Source of the DNA: Sphingopyxis lindanitolerans
GTDB taxonomy: Bacteria; Pseudomonadota; Alphaproteobacteria; Sphingomonadales; Sphingomonadaceae
Length of the DNA: 64,000 nucleotides
Assembly: GCF_002993885.1 (NCBI RefSeq)
Contig: NZ_CM009578.1
Span: forward strand, 4,085,435 to 4,149,434
Direction: 5' to 3'
Made by a program: the position numbers and the translations under genes. Position 1 is the stretch's first letter. Every line of letters starts with the position of its first letter. The notes under the pieces are model-generated. The model was not told the DNA's origin, made no database searches, and saw nothing but the letters and a program-made list of their open reading frames with translations. This document shows positions 27,013 to 35,418 of this stretch, piece after piece.

Positions 27013-27476
27013 TTGCTCGGCCGTGCCGCCTCGGTGATCGACGACGCGAATTCCTCGAAATCCTTGGCTTCGGTGAAATCGCGATAGACGCTGGCGAAGC
27101 GGATATAGGCGACATTGTCGAAGCCCTTGAGCGCTTCCATCACCATCGCGCCGATCTGTGCCGCCTGCACCTCATTATCGCCCGAGGTTTCGAGTTGGCG
27201 CTGGATACCCGAGACGAGCCGTTCGATGCGCGCGCCGTCGATCGGGCGCTTGCGGCAGGCGATCTGGACGCTGCGCATCAGCTTCTCGCGGTCGAAGGGC
27301 TCGCGTCCGCCGCCCGCCTTCAGCACCGCGACGTCGCGAAGCTGGATACGCTCGAAAGTGGTGAAGCGCGCCCCGCAATCCTCGCACTGGCGGCGGCGGC
27401 GGATCGCGGCGCCGTCCTCGGTCGGGCGGCTGTCCTTCACCTGGCTGTCTTCATGTCCGCAATAGGGGCAGCGCAT
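27009..27476 (-). CDS. nrdR: transcriptional repressor NrdR
   Basis: A 155-residue repressor of ribonucleotide reductase genes. The zinc ribbon has four cysteines ([10 protein letters not shown] and [10 protein letters not shown]), and an ATP-cone domain follows (residues about 49-139, [19 protein letters not shown]) that senses ATP/dATP. Length is normal. It is placed next to glyA and rpiB as in many alphaproteobacteria. Confidence 0.95.
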   Translation of the reverse strand: MRCPYCGHEDSQVKDSRPTEDGAAIRRRRQCEDCGARFTTFERIQLRDVAVLKAGGGREPFDREKLMRSVQIACRKRPIDGARIERLVSGIQRQLETSGDNEVQAAQIGAMVMEALKGFDNVAYIRFASVYRDFTEAKDFEEFASSITEAARPSK

Positions 27477-27479
27477 GGG

Positions 27480-27698
27480 TCAGCGTTTCACCCGCGTATA
27501 CAGCGCGATGGCGGCACCCGCGAGCAGGCCGACAGGCCAGCTGACGACGGGCAGCAGGATGCCCGCGACTGCACCGACCGCGCCGCCGGTGAGCACCGGG
27601 CGCGTCGAGGGGTGGGACATGCCCTGCTTGCCCATCGCCTTGACCTCCTCGATCGTCAGTTCGACCAGCGTCGGTTCCTCGGGGTGCTGCCGCGCCAT
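27480..27698 (-). CDS. small membrane protein between glyA and nrdR
   Basis: A 72-residue protein with a charged N-terminal half (TLVELTIEEVKAMGKQGMSHPSTRP) and one or two hydrophobic segments (VLTGGAVGAVAGILLPVVSWPVGLLAGAAIALY) ending in RVKR. The ATG at 27698 is chosen; a longer frame to 27782 would overlap glyA. It is packed between glyA (4 bases away) and nrdR (3 bases away), so it belongs to that operon. I do not recognise the family. Confidence 0.6.
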   Translation of the reverse strand: MARQHPEEPTLVELTIEEVKAMGKQGMSHPSTRPVLTGGAVGAVAGILLPVVSWPVGLLAGAAIALYTRVKR

Positions 27699-27702
27699 CA
27701 CC

Positions 27703-29046
27703 TTATCCCTGATAGATGGGGAAACGCTCGCACAGCGCGCGGACGCGGCCCCGAACATCGGCTTCGACATCGGCGTCGCCATGCTCGCCCCCTTCGACGC
27801 CGCCTGCGGCGTCGCTCAGGACATGCTTATCTCGAAGTGCTTCCAGAACATCAGCTACCATGTCGCCGATCGCCTCGAACTCGGCGACTCCGAAGCCGCG
27901 CGTCGTGCCTGCGGGCGATCCGACGCGGATGCCGCTGGTCTTGACCGGCGGCAGCGGATCGAAGGGGACACCATTCTTGTTGCAGGTGATCGCGCTGCGT
28001 TCGAGCGCCTCGTCGGCGTCGCGGCCGGTGATGCCGAGCGGGCGCAGGTCGATCAGCGCGAGATGGGTGTCGGTGCCGCCCGCGACGACATCGGCGCCGC
28101 GCGCCTTCAGCCGGTTCGCCAGCGCCTGCGCGTTGGCGATCGTCGCTTTGGCATAGGCCTTGAACTCGGGGCGCAGCGCTTCGCCGAACGCCACCGCCTT
28201 GGCGGCGATGACATGGACTAGCGGGCCGCCCTGCAGGCCGGGGAAGACCGCCGAGTTGATCCGCTTGGCGATCGCTTCGTCATTGGTCAGGATCATGCCG
28301 CCGCGCGGGCCGCGCAGCGTCTTGTGCGTCGTCGTGGTGACGACATGCGCATGTTCCATCGGTGAGGGGTGCGCGCCGCCCGCGACCAGCCCCGCGAAAT
28401 GCGCCATGTCGACCATCAGCAGCGCGCCGACGTCATCGGCGATGGCGCGAAAGCGCGCGAAGTCGAGCGTGCGCGGATAGGCCGAGCCGCCCGCGATGAT
28501 CAGCGAGGGGCGATGTTCCTTCGCCAGTGCCTCGACCTGGTCGAAATCGACGAGATGGTCGTCGGCGCGCACGCCATATTGGATGGCATTATACCATTTG
28601 CCCGACATCGCCGGCGCCGCGCCGTGGGTCAAATGCCCGCCCGCATCGAGGCTCATGCCCATGATCGTCGCGCCGGGCTTGGTCAGCGCGAGCATGACGG
28701 CGCCGTTCGCCTGCGCGCCCGAGTGCGGCTGGACGTTGGCGAAATTGCAGTCGAACAATTTCTTGGCGCGATCGATCGCGAGAGTCTCGACCTCGTCCGA
28801 CGGACCGCACCCCTGATAATAGCGCTTGCCCGGATAGCCTTCGGCATATTTATTGGTGAAGACGCTGCCCTGCGCCTCGAGAACCGCCTTGGAGACGATA
28901 TTTTCCGACGCGATCAGTTCGATCTGATGCTGTTCGCGGTCGAGTTCATGCTTCATCGCCGCCGCGACGGCGGGATCGACGATATCGACGCCGTCGGTGA
29001 AATAGCCGGCCGATTTGATGGGCTTGTCGAGCGTTTCTGTAGTCAT
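27703..29046 (-). CDS. glyA: serine hydroxymethyltransferase
   Basis: A 447-residue PLP enzyme that interconverts serine and glycine and supplies methylene-tetrahydrofolate. It shows [20 protein letters not shown], the PLP-lysine motif [14 protein letters not shown], and [12 protein letters not shown]. The ATG at 29046 overlaps the rpiB stop (ATGA). The C-terminus has an extra Gly/Glu/Asp-rich loop ([19 protein letters not shown]) not seen in shorter homologues such as E. coli GlyA (417 residues). Confidence 0.96.
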   Translation of the reverse strand: MTTETLDKPIKSAGYFTDGVDIVDPAVAAAMKHELDREQHQIELIASENIVSKAVLEAQGSVFTNKYAEGYPGKRYYQGCGPSDEVETLAIDRAKKLFDCNFANVQPHSGAQANGAVMLALTKPGATIMGMSLDAGGHLTHGAAPAMSGKWYNAIQYGVRADDHLVDFDQVEALAKEHRPSLIIAGGSAYPRTLDFARFRAIADDVGALLMVDMAHFAGLVAGGAHPSPMEHAHVVTTTTHKTLRGPRGGMILTNDEAIAKRINSAVFPGLQGGPLVHVIAAKAVAFGEALRPEFKAYAKATIANAQALANRLKARGADVVAGGTDTHLALIDLRPLGITGRDADEALERSAITCNKNGVPFDPLPPVKTSGIRVGSPAGTTRGFGVAEFEAIGDMVADVLEALRDKHVLSDAAGGVEGGEHGDADVEADVRGRVRALCERFPIYQG

Positions 29047-29495
29047 CGGCTGGTCTCCAATTGGGGAGGGTGGGAAAGCTTGTCGACGCGGCGCGCATGG
29101 CGGTCGCCCGCGAAGTCGGTGGTCAGGAAGGCGGTGATGCACGCCTTCGCCATGTCGATGCCGGTCAGCCGCGCGCCCATCGCGATGGCGTTCGCGTCAT
29201 TATGCTCGCGCGCCAGCTTCGCCGACAGCGGTTCGGAGACGAGCGCGCAGCGGACGGCGGGGTTGCGGTTGACCGAGATCGAGATGCCGATGCCCGAGCC
29301 GCAGAGCGCGATGCCGCGCTCGGCGCTGCCGTCGGCCACGGCGGCGGCAAGGCGGTAGCCATAGTCGGGATAATCGACGCTGTCGGGGCCGTTGGTGCCG
29401 AGGTCGGCGACATCATGCCCTTCGCCGCGCAGCCAATCGGCGAGCACGGCCTTGAGCTCGTAAGCGGCATGGTCAGAGGCTATCGCGATGCGCAT
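29043..29495 (-). CDS. rpiB: ribose-5-phosphate isomerase B
   Basis: A 150-residue RpiB/LacAB-family isomerase of the pentose phosphate pathway. [10 protein letters not shown] near the start holds the phosphate-binding Asp/His, [17 protein letters not shown] holds the catalytic Cys, and [13 protein letters not shown] is the family signature. It heads the rpiB-glyA-(small membrane protein)-nrdR-trmJ unit and overlaps glyA by four bases. Confidence 0.94.
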   Translation of the reverse strand: MRIAIASDHAAYELKAVLADWLRGEGHDVADLGTNGPDSVDYPDYGYRLAAAVADGSAERGIALCGSGIGISISVNRNPAVRCALVSEPLSAKLAREHNDANAIAMGARLTGIDMAKACITAFLTTDFAGDRHARRVDKLSHPPQLETSR

Positions 29496-29607
29496 CGGGG
29501 CGGCTCCCGCAGGGTGAAGGGAATCGATGAGCGCGCTTTAGGCGAAGCCGCCCGGATTGACCATAAGCCAGGTAGCAAATTTGTGACGCGCGCGATAAAG
29601 CCGCCCG

Positions 29608-29772
29608 ATGTCCGACACGATCATATCCCTGCTCATGCTCGCCGGGGTCATTCTTACCGGCGGGGCCGTCTATGTCTTTCGCACCGGCGACCGGAAGCGT
29701 GCGCTGCTGATGCTGGTCGCGGCGCTGGTGATGTTCGCGAACGTCGTGATCTGGCTGATCCCGACGACCTGA
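29608..29772 (+). CDS. 54-residue membrane protein
   Basis: A very short gene: ATG at 29608, TGA at 29770-29772. The product has two hydrophobic segments (SLLMLAGVILTGGAVYVF and LLMLVAALVMFANVVIWLI) joined by the basic loop RTGDRKR, so both ends probably face the periplasm. Codon use is typical of the neighbours, which supports it being real. It stands alone, directed away from rpiB. The function is unknown. Confidence 0.6.
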   Translation: MSDTIISLLMLAGVILTGGAVYVFRTGDRKRALLMLVAALVMFANVVIWLIPTT

Positions 29773-29918
29773 ATCCTCCCCGGCAGGGGGAGGGGGACCA
29801 TGCAAAGCATGGTGGAGGGGCACTGGCGGTTTACGCTTTGCTCCGAAAAAGGGCACGTCATGACGCACCTGCCCCTCCACCACCTTCGGTGGTCCCCCTC
29901 CCCATGCCGGGGAGGATT
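29772..29918. repeat. 147-base inverted-repeat element, type A
   Basis: The ends AATCCTCCCCGGCA and TGCCGGGGAGGATT are complementary. Inside, GGGGGAGGGGGACCA and TGGTGGAGGGGCA on the left pair with TGCCCCTCCACCA and TGGTCCCCCTCCCC on the right, giving a long, nearly perfect cruciform or hairpin. It lies between the small membrane gene and the hydrolase gene. A related element is at 41315-41456. No coding potential was seen. Confidence 0.8.
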
Positions 29919-29920
29919 GA

Positions 29921-30577
29921 TTACCGAATCGGCGAATCGGGCGCGAGCCGCATATCCAGATAATTATCGAGCGACTTCATCAACTGGTCGAGTTCATGCT
30001 CGAAGAAATGGTTCGCGCGCGGGATCTCGTCGTGGTGGATCGTGATGCCTTTTTGGGTGCGCAGCTTGTCGACCAGCTTCTGGATCGCTGGCGGCGGCAC
30101 GATTTCGTCCTGTCCGCCCGCGACGATGATTCCCGACGAGGGGCAGGGGGCGAGGAAGCTGAAGTCGTACATGTTCGCCGGCGGCGCGACCGACAGGAAG
30201 CCGCGGATTTCGGGGCGCCGCATCAAAAGCTGCATGCCGATCCACGCGCCAAAGCTGAAGCCCGCGATCCACGTCGTCTGCGCCTCGGGATGGATCGACT
30301 GGACCCAGTCGAGCGCGGATGCGGCGTCGCTCAGTTCGCCGATGCCATTGTCGAACGTCCCCTGGCTGCGACCGACGCCGCGAAAGTTGAAGCGCAGCAC
30401 CGCGAAGCCCCGCGCGACGAAGCTTTTGTACATCGCCTGGGTGATGCGGTCGTTCATCGTGCCGCCGCCCTGCGGGTGTGGGTGGAGAATCAGCGCGACC
30501 GGCGCGCGCGGACGCGGTGGCGGCGAGAATCGGCCTTCGATGCGGCCCTCGGGGCCGGGGAAAATCACGTCGGGCAT
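29921..30577 (-). CDS. alpha/beta hydrolase (dienelactone hydrolase-like)
   Basis: A 218-residue cytoplasmic protein. Oxyanion-hole region ILHPHPQGGGTMND, RFNFRGVGRSQG, nucleophile motif GFSFGAWIG, and a C-terminal ANHFFEH with the likely catalytic His. This pattern (HPHPQGGGTM) is characteristic of a conserved bacterial family of small hydrolases of unknown substrate. The start at 30577 gives MPDVIFPGPEGRIEG, as in relatives. A much longer open frame runs antisense to the cysteine desulfurase gene but is not coding. Confidence 0.8.
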   Translation of the reverse strand: MPDVIFPGPEGRIEGRFSPPPRPRAPVALILHPHPQGGGTMNDRITQAMYKSFVARGFAVLRFNFRGVGRSQGTFDNGIGELSDAASALDWVQSIHPEAQTTWIAGFSFGAWIGMQLLMRRPEIRGFLSVAPPANMYDFSFLAPCPSSGIIVAGGQDEIVPPPAIQKLVDKLRTQKGITIHHDEIPRANHFFEHELDQLMKSLDNYLDMRLAPDSPIR

Positions 30578-30680
30578 GGGGGCACCTCTTATCTTTTGAG
30601 CTCTCGGCCGAATCGCCGGCTGGCGGGGTGGCGGAGCGAAGATGGCGCCTATATAGAAAGTCCGTAGCAACATGCAACTT

Positions 30681-30697
30681 TTGCGAATCAATCGCAA
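30681..30697. promoter_or_regulatory. putative Fur-type operator
   Basis: TTGCGAATCAATCGCAA is a 17-base palindrome: 6-bp perfect arms TTGCGA/TCGCAA, and a 7-1-7 Fur-like arrangement (TGCGAAT-C-AATCGCA) with one mismatch. It lies 19 bases before the cysteine desulfurase ATG and between divergent genes. Iron control of a cysteine desulfurase/ferredoxin operon would make sense, but the site is judged only from its sequence. Confidence 0.5.
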
Positions 30698-30715
30698 TAA
30701 GGACTCTCTCGTTCG

Positions 30716-31807
30716 ATGATCTACCTCGACTATCAGGCCACGACGCCGCTCGCTCCCGAGGCGCGCGAGGCGATGCTGCGCTGGCTCGAGGGGCCGGGGG
30801 CGGGCGCCGGATTCGCCAACCCGTCGAGCGCGCACAAGGCGGGGCGCGCCGCCGCCGCCGCGGTCGAGGTCGCACGCGACCAGGTCGCGGCGCTGCTGCC
30901 GAAGGGCGGGCGCGTCTTTTTCACGTCGGGCGCGACCGAGGCGCTCAACTGGGCGCTGCTGTGCGGCGCGAAGGCGAAGCCCGGCGGCGTCGCGGGATTG
31001 AGCATCGAACATGCCGGGTCGTTGATATGTCTCGAACGGCTGGGCGCGGCGATCCTGCCGGTCGACGGCGAAGGGCTGGCGCTGGCGCCCGATGCGGCGC
31101 TGATCCCCGAAAACGGCATTGTCGCGACGATGCTGGTGAACAATGAGGTCGGGACGATCCAGCCGGTCGCCGATTTCGCCGCCGCCGCGCACGCGAAGAA
31201 CAGCCTGCTGCTCTGCGACGCGGTGCAGGGCTATGGCCGCGTCGCGATCCCCGACGGCCCCGACCTGATCGCGCTGTCGGCGCACAAGATCCACGGGCCG
31301 AAGGGGATTGGCGCGCTGTGGGTGCGCGACGGGGTCGATCTCGAACCGCTGATGCTCGGCGGCGCGCAGGAGCAGGGGATGCGCTCGGGCACCGTCTCGC
31401 CCGCGCTGTGCGCCGGATTCGGCACCGCCGCCGCGCTCGCGGCCGAGCGATTCGACACGGACGCGGCGCATGTCGAGCGGCTCTGGTCGCTGGCGATGGA
31501 CATGCTTCCCCAATGGACGATCAACGGCGCCGCGACCCCGCGCTATCACGGCAATCTCAACGTCCGGCGCGAGGGGGTGAACGGCCTCCGCCTGATGTCC
31601 GACGCCCGAAACGTCGCCTTCTCGCTCGGCAGCGCGTGCGGCAGCGGGTCGGGCAAGGTCAGCCATGTGCTGCGCGCGATGGGGGTGAGTGAAGCCGACG
31701 CGCGCGCGTCGATCCGTCTCGGCTGGGGGCGCTACACGAGCGAAGCCGAGTTGCGCGACGGGCTGAACGCGATAAGGGAGGCCGCACGGCTGCAAGGGGT
31801 TCATTGA
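30716..31807 (+). CDS. cysteine desulfurase family protein
   Basis: A 363-residue class V PLP enzyme (NifS/IscS type) that removes sulfur from cysteine for Fe-S clusters. It shows YLDYQATTPLAPEAREAM, FTSGATEALNWAL, the PLP-lysine motif SAHKIHGPKGIGAL, RSGTVSPAL and an active-site Cys in SLGSACGSGSGKVSHVL. It is followed directly by a 2Fe-2S ferredoxin gene (the stop is immediately followed by the start) and preceded by a Fur-like palindrome. It is shorter than IscS (404) and no iscU is adjacent, so it may be an accessory desulfurase. Confidence 0.88.
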   Translation: MIYLDYQATTPLAPEAREAMLRWLEGPGAGAGFANPSSAHKAGRAAAAAVEVARDQVAALLPKGGRVFFTSGATEALNWALLCGAKAKPGGVAGLSIEHAGSLICLERLGAAILPVDGEGLALAPDAALIPENGIVATMLVNNEVGTIQPVADFAAAAHAKNSLLLCDAVQGYGRVAIPDGPDLIALSAHKIHGPKGIGALWVRDGVDLEPLMLGGAQEQGMRSGTVSPALCAGFGTAAALAAERFDTDAAHVERLWSLAMDMLPQWTINGAATPRYHGNLNVRREGVNGLRLMSDARNVAFSLGSACGSGSGKVSHVLRAMGVSEADARASIRLGWGRYTSEAELRDGLNAIREAARLQGVH

Positions 31808-32143
31808 GTGCGCGTCACTTTCATCCATGCCGACGGCAAAGGGCGGACAGAGGCTGAAGCCCATTCCGGTGACATCCTTTTGACGGTCGCGCAGGCGCAT
31901 CTGATGCCGCTCGAAGGGACGTGCGAGGGGCAGATGGCGTGCTCGACCTGCCATGTCATCGTCGCCAAGGAGGATTTTGACCGCCTGCCCGACGCCAGCG
32001 AAATGGAGGAGGATATGCTTGACCTCGCCGCCGGCGTGCGCCGCACGAGCCGCCTGTCGTGCCAGATCGTCCTGACCGACGACCTCGACGGGCTGACCGT
32101 CCATATCCCGCCGGAAAGCCGCAACATGCAGGAGCCGCGCTGA
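31808..32143 (+). CDS. 2Fe-2S ferredoxin (adrenodoxin type)
   Basis: A 111-residue electron carrier starting at the GTG that follows the previous stop directly. Cluster ligands are Cys39, Cys45, Cys48 (GTCEGQMACSTCHV) and Cys85 (RLSCQI), the C-x5-C-x2-C...C pattern of adrenodoxin/Fdx. DLPPD-like acidic helices (DASEMEEDMLDLA) are typical partner-binding surfaces. Fdx proteins supply electrons for Fe-S assembly or to cytochromes P450; pairing with a desulfurase favours the former. Its last base is shared with the beta-lactamase start (TGATG). Confidence 0.92.
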   Translation: MRVTFIHADGKGRTEAEAHSGDILLTVAQAHLMPLEGTCEGQMACSTCHVIVAKEDFDRLPDASEMEEDMLDLAAGVRRTSRLSCQIVLTDDLDGLTVHIPPESRNMQEPR

Positions 32144-33024
32144 TGATACGGGTGGTCGTTGTGGCCGCCGTGCTGCTGGCGTCGGCGGCTTGCGCCTCGT
32201 CGGAGCCGGTGCGCGAACCCACGGGCGATTCGGCCGCCCTCGCCAGGACGCTCACCGCCATCGAACGCCGCTGGGGTGGGCGTCTAGGCGTCGCGGTGAC
32301 CGACACCACCGGGCGGCTGCTCTTCGGCCAGCGGGCCGACGAGCGTTTCGCGATGTGTTCGACCTTCAAGCTGCTGCTTGCGGGGCAGGTGCTGCACGAT
32401 GCCGCGAACGGCGGCCTGGCGCTGGACACGTCGCTGCCGCTCGTGGAAACCGACCTGCTGCCGCATTCGCCCTATAGCGAGACGCAACTCGCGGCGGGCG
32501 AACTGCGCCTCGGCTCTGCCGCCGAACATAGCGTCAAGATCAGCGACAATGCCGCCGCCAATCTGATCCTCAAGGCGACGGGCGGCCCGCCAGGCTTTAC
32601 CCGGCATATGCGCGCGATGGGCGATGCCGTGACCCGGCTCGACCGGACCGAGCCCGACCTCAACGAGAATGTGCCCGGCGATCCGCGCGACACCACCAGC
32701 CCCGCAGCGATGGCAAAGAGCGGCGCAACGCTTGTCTATGGCGACTATTTGGACGCCGATGGTCGGCGGACGTTGCGAAGCTGGCTGGTGGGCAGCACGA
32801 CCGGCCGTGCGCGCCTTCGCGGCGGACTGCCGCCGGCATGGATCGCCGGGGACAAGACCGGATCGTGCGGCACCGCCTATAATGACGTCGCCTTTGTCGA
32901 GGCGCCCGACGGCGGTCGCTATATGGTCGCCGCCTATCTCGACCGCCCGACCGTGAACGGGGACGCCGCCGACGCCATCCTCGCCGAGGTCGGGCGTGCC
33001 GTGGCCGAAAATCTGCCTGACTGA
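32143..33024 (+). CDS. bla: class A beta-lactamase, lipoprotein type
   Basis: A 293-residue serine beta-lactamase. All class A elements are present: Ser73-Thr-Phe-Lys (S70xxK), SDN at 134-136, Glu170 in EPDLN (E166xxLN) and KTG at 238-240. Cys72, just before the active serine, and Cys242, just after KTGS, match the Cys69/Cys238 pair that forms a disulfide in class A carbapenemases such as KPC and NMC-A. Position 237 equivalent is Ser. The signal peptide ends in a lipobox (LLASAAC, Cys17), so the enzyme is probably membrane-anchored. It is the third gene of an operon with a cysteine desulfurase and a ferredoxin. Substrate range cannot be read from sequence. Confidence 0.93.
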   Translation: MIRVVVVAAVLLASAACASSEPVREPTGDSAALARTLTAIERRWGGRLGVAVTDTTGRLLFGQRADERFAMCSTFKLLLAGQVLHDAANGGLALDTSLPLVETDLLPHSPYSETQLAAGELRLGSAAEHSVKISDNAAANLILKATGGPPGFTRHMRAMGDAVTRLDRTEPDLNENVPGDPRDTTSPAAMAKSGATLVYGDYLDADGRRTLRSWLVGSTTGRARLRGGLPPAWIAGDKTGSCGTAYNDVAFVEAPDGGRYMVAAYLDRPTVNGDAADAILAEVGRAVAENLPD

Positions 33025-33065
33025 CCGCACATCTTGCTTTTCGCCGTCACCCCCGCCATATGCGC

Positions 33066-33160
33066 CGCGGGAGTCGGGCGGACGCAGTCTTCGCCAACCC
33101 GGTCAGGTCCGGAAGGAAGCAGCCGCAACGAATTCGCTGCGGGTCGTTCCGGCTCCCACC
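33066..33160 (+). ncRNA. ffs: signal recognition particle RNA, small bacterial type
   Basis: The conserved SRP domain IV is present: GGTCAGGTCCGGAAGGAAGC beginning at 33101 and running into AGCC. GGGAGTCGG (33069-33077) pairs with CCGGCTCCC (33149-33157), closing a hairpin of about 90 bases as expected for 4.5S-type RNA. It binds Ffh to target membrane proteins. The location just before dnaX is a common one. Exact ends are estimated from the stem. Confidence 0.92.
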
Positions 33161-33179
33161 CCCACATCTCATTTTGGAT

Positions 33180-33282
33180 CGTCACCCTGAACTGGTTTCA
33201 GGGTCCATGGTCGGATTCCTCGATCCGCGCAGCCTTTTCTGCGCAGGCGGGCCCTGGATGCTGAAACAAGTTCAGCATGACG
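33180..33282. repeat. inverted-repeat element, type B
   Basis: CGTCACCCTGAACTGGTTTC...GGTCC on the left and ...GGATGCTGAAACAAGTTCAG-CATGACG on the right are imperfect complements around an unrelated centre. The sequence resembles a dispersed palindrome that I recall from sphingomonad genomes. It separates SRP RNA from dnaX. No gene is seen in it. Confidence 0.7.
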
Positions 33283-33348
33283 AGAGAAGAGAAGCCGCTT
33301 CACCTTTCCCCTTCGACAAGCGCCGCGGCCATCCCTAATACGGACCGC

Positions 33349-35070
33349 ATGAGCGATTCCGCCGACGACGATACCCCGATGCTGGGAATGGACCTGCCCG
33401 AGGCAACGCCGCAGGCGTCGAGCGGTCCTTACCGCGTCCTCGCCCGCAAATATCGCCCGCAAACCTTTGCCGAATTGATCGGCCAGGATGCGATGGTCAA
33501 GACGCTCGGCAATGCGATCGCGCGCGATCGGCTGGCGCATGCGTTTCTGATGACCGGGGTGCGCGGGGTCGGCAAGACGTCGACCGCGCGGCTGATCGCC
33601 AAGGCGCTGAACTGCATCGGCCCCGACGGGCAGGGCGGGCCGACGATCGACCCCTGCGGGGTGTGCGAACCGTGCCGCGCGATCACCGAGGGGCGTCATA
33701 TCGACGTGATCGAGATGGACGCGGCGTCGAATACCGGCGTCGACGATGTGCGCGAGATTATCGAGGCGGTGCGCTATGCCGCCGTCTCGGCGCGCTACAA
33801 AATCTATATCATCGACGAAGTGCACATGTTGTCGCGTAACGCCTTCAATGCGTTGCTGAAAACGCTCGAAGAGCCGCCGCCGCACGTCAAATTCCTGTTC
33901 GCGACGACCGAGGTCAACAAGGTGCCGGTGACGGTGCTGTCACGCTGCCAGCGCTTTGATCTGCGGCGCATCACCCCCGACATGCTGTTCGCGCATTTCA
34001 GCGCCATCCTGCAAAAAGAGGGTGTCGCGGCCGAGGCGCCCGCGGTCTGGCTGATCGCCAGCGCGGCCGAGGGATCGGTGCGCGACGGGCTGTCGATCCT
34101 CGACCAGGCGATCGCTCACGCCGATCTGGAATCGGGCGATGGCGGCGGCATGATCGGCGCCGAGCAGGTGCGCGCGATGCTCGGCCTGTCCGACCGCTCG
34201 TCGATCGCGCAACTGATGGCGGCGATATTGGAAGGCGACAGCGGCGGCGCGATCGACCTGGCCCGCGCGCAATATGCGCTGGGGATCGAGCCGGTCGCGA
34301 TGGTGCGCGGGCTGATGGACCTGACCCACGCGGTCACGCTCGCCAAAGTGTCGCGCCACGACGATCCCGCGCTGGCCGAGACCGACCGGGCGCGGATCGG
34401 CGACTGGGCGCAAAAGCTGGGCTTCGCGCCGCTCAATCGCCTCTGGCAATTGCTGCTCAAGGGGCATGATGAGGTGCTGCGCGCGAACAATCCGCTCGAA
34501 CATCTCGAAATGCTGCTGCTGCGCGTGATTTATGCGGCGTCGCTTCCCGATCCCGGCGAACTGGCGAAGCTGCTCGAATCGGGTGGTGTGCCGACGATGC
34601 CGCTCGCCGCGCCGCCGGCGCCGGGCGGATCCGAGCGCGCCGCCGTCGAAACGATGGTGGACGCACCGGCAGCGGAGCGGGCCGAGCCGCCGGCGTCGGC
34701 GCTGACCATCGCGCAAATTCATCATCTTCTCGAAAGCACGGGTTATCATCAGCTTGCCCTGCAAGTTTATGATCACCTCCAGCTTCTGGAGCTCGAACCC
34801 GCATTGCTCGTTTACGCCGCGACCTCCGCGCTCGACGCTGATTTCGCGCGCAAGCTGGGCGAAGCGCTGCTCAAGGAGACGGGCAGTCGCTGGCAGGTTC
34901 GGGTCGGCGACGGCGAAGCGCGCCCCAGCCTTGGTCAGATGAAGGCCGCGAAGCTGGCCGACAATGACGCGCGCATCCGCGAACTGCCCGTCGTCAAGGC
35001 CGCACTGGCGGCTTTTCCCGACGCAAGGCTTGTCGAAGACGGCAACAACCACCATAGGTCCAATCCATGA
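33349..35070 (+). CDS. dnaX: DNA polymerase III subunit gamma/tau
   Basis: A 573-residue clamp-loader ATPase. It shows YRVLARKYRPQTFAELIGQ, Walker A GVRGVGKTSTARL, a four-cysteine zinc module (C-x13-C-x2-C-x2-C, from LNCIGP to CEPC), DEVHMLS and the sensor region LLKTLEEPPPHVKFLFATTE. The C-terminal third is the tau-specific part. The ATG at 33349 is preferred to one at 33277 inside the repeat element. It overlaps ybaB by ATGA. The order ffs-dnaX-ybaB is classical. Confidence 0.95.
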   Translation: MSDSADDDTPMLGMDLPEATPQASSGPYRVLARKYRPQTFAELIGQDAMVKTLGNAIARDRLAHAFLMTGVRGVGKTSTARLIAKALNCIGPDGQGGPTIDPCGVCEPCRAITEGRHIDVIEMDAASNTGVDDVREIIEAVRYAAVSARYKIYIIDEVHMLSRNAFNALLKTLEEPPPHVKFLFATTEVNKVPVTVLSRCQRFDLRRITPDMLFAHFSAILQKEGVAAEAPAVWLIASAAEGSVRDGLSILDQAIAHADLESGDGGGMIGAEQVRAMLGLSDRSSIAQLMAAILEGDSGGAIDLARAQYALGIEPVAMVRGLMDLTHAVTLAKVSRHDDPALAETDRARIGDWAQKLGFAPLNRLWQLLLKGHDEVLRANNPLEHLEMLLLRVIYAASLPDPGELAKLLESGGVPTMPLAAPPAPGGSERAAVETMVDAPAAERAEPPASALTIAQIHHLLESTGYHQLALQVYDHLQLLELEPALLVYAATSALDADFARKLGEALLKETGSRWQVRVGDGEARPSLGQMKAAKLADNDARIRELPVVKAALAAFPDARLVEDGNNHHRSNP

Positions 35071-35402
35071 AATCGATCGAAGAAATGATGAAGGCGGCGC
35101 AGGAAGCCGCCGCCACCGTGCAGGCGCAGATGCAGGAGGCCCAGACGAAGCTCGATACCCTCGAGGTCGAGGGCGTGTCGGGCGGCGGCCTGGTCAGGAT
35201 CGTCGCGACCGCCAAGGGCCGCATCAAGGCGATCCATATCGACGACAGCCTGATCGTGCCGTCGGACAAGCAGATGCTCGAGGATCTGCTCGCCGCCGCG
35301 TTCAACGACGCCCGCGAAAAGGCCGATGCGGTGAGCAACGAGGAAATGGGCAGGATGACGAGCGGCCTGCCGCTGCCGCCGGGCTTCAAGCTGCCGTTCT
35401 GA
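35067..35402 (+). CDS. YbaB/EbfC nucleoid-associated protein
   Basis: A 111-residue DNA-binding protein. The N-terminal helix (MKSIEEMMKAAQEAAATVQAQMQ) is a dimerising coiled coil; GGGLVRIVATAKGRIKAIHID and the C-terminal SGLPLPPGFKLPF are family hallmarks. It is translationally coupled to dnaX. The usual third member, recR, does not follow here. Confidence 0.93.
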   Translation: MKSIEEMMKAAQEAAATVQAQMQEAQTKLDTLEVEGVSGGGLVRIVATAKGRIKAIHIDDSLIVPSDKQMLEDLLAAAFNDAREKADAVSNEEMGRMTSGLPLPPGFKLPF

Positions 35403-35418
35403 CTGATCATTCTCCGTC

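Noticed and set aside
29921..32104. A 727-codon minus-strand frame ending in the alpha/beta hydrolase
   Set aside because: Only the last 218 codons match a protein family; the rest is antisense to the desulfurase and ferredoxin genes.
33277..33348. Upstream ATG for dnaX at 33277
   Set aside because: It lies at the end of a repeat element and adds residues unlike DnaX; the ATG at 33349 is more plausible.
34010..34025. A-run in dnaX (GCAAAAAGAG) as a programmed frameshift site
   Set aside because: Only five A residues and no following stop or hairpin in the shifted frame that would give a gamma form of the expected size was identified.
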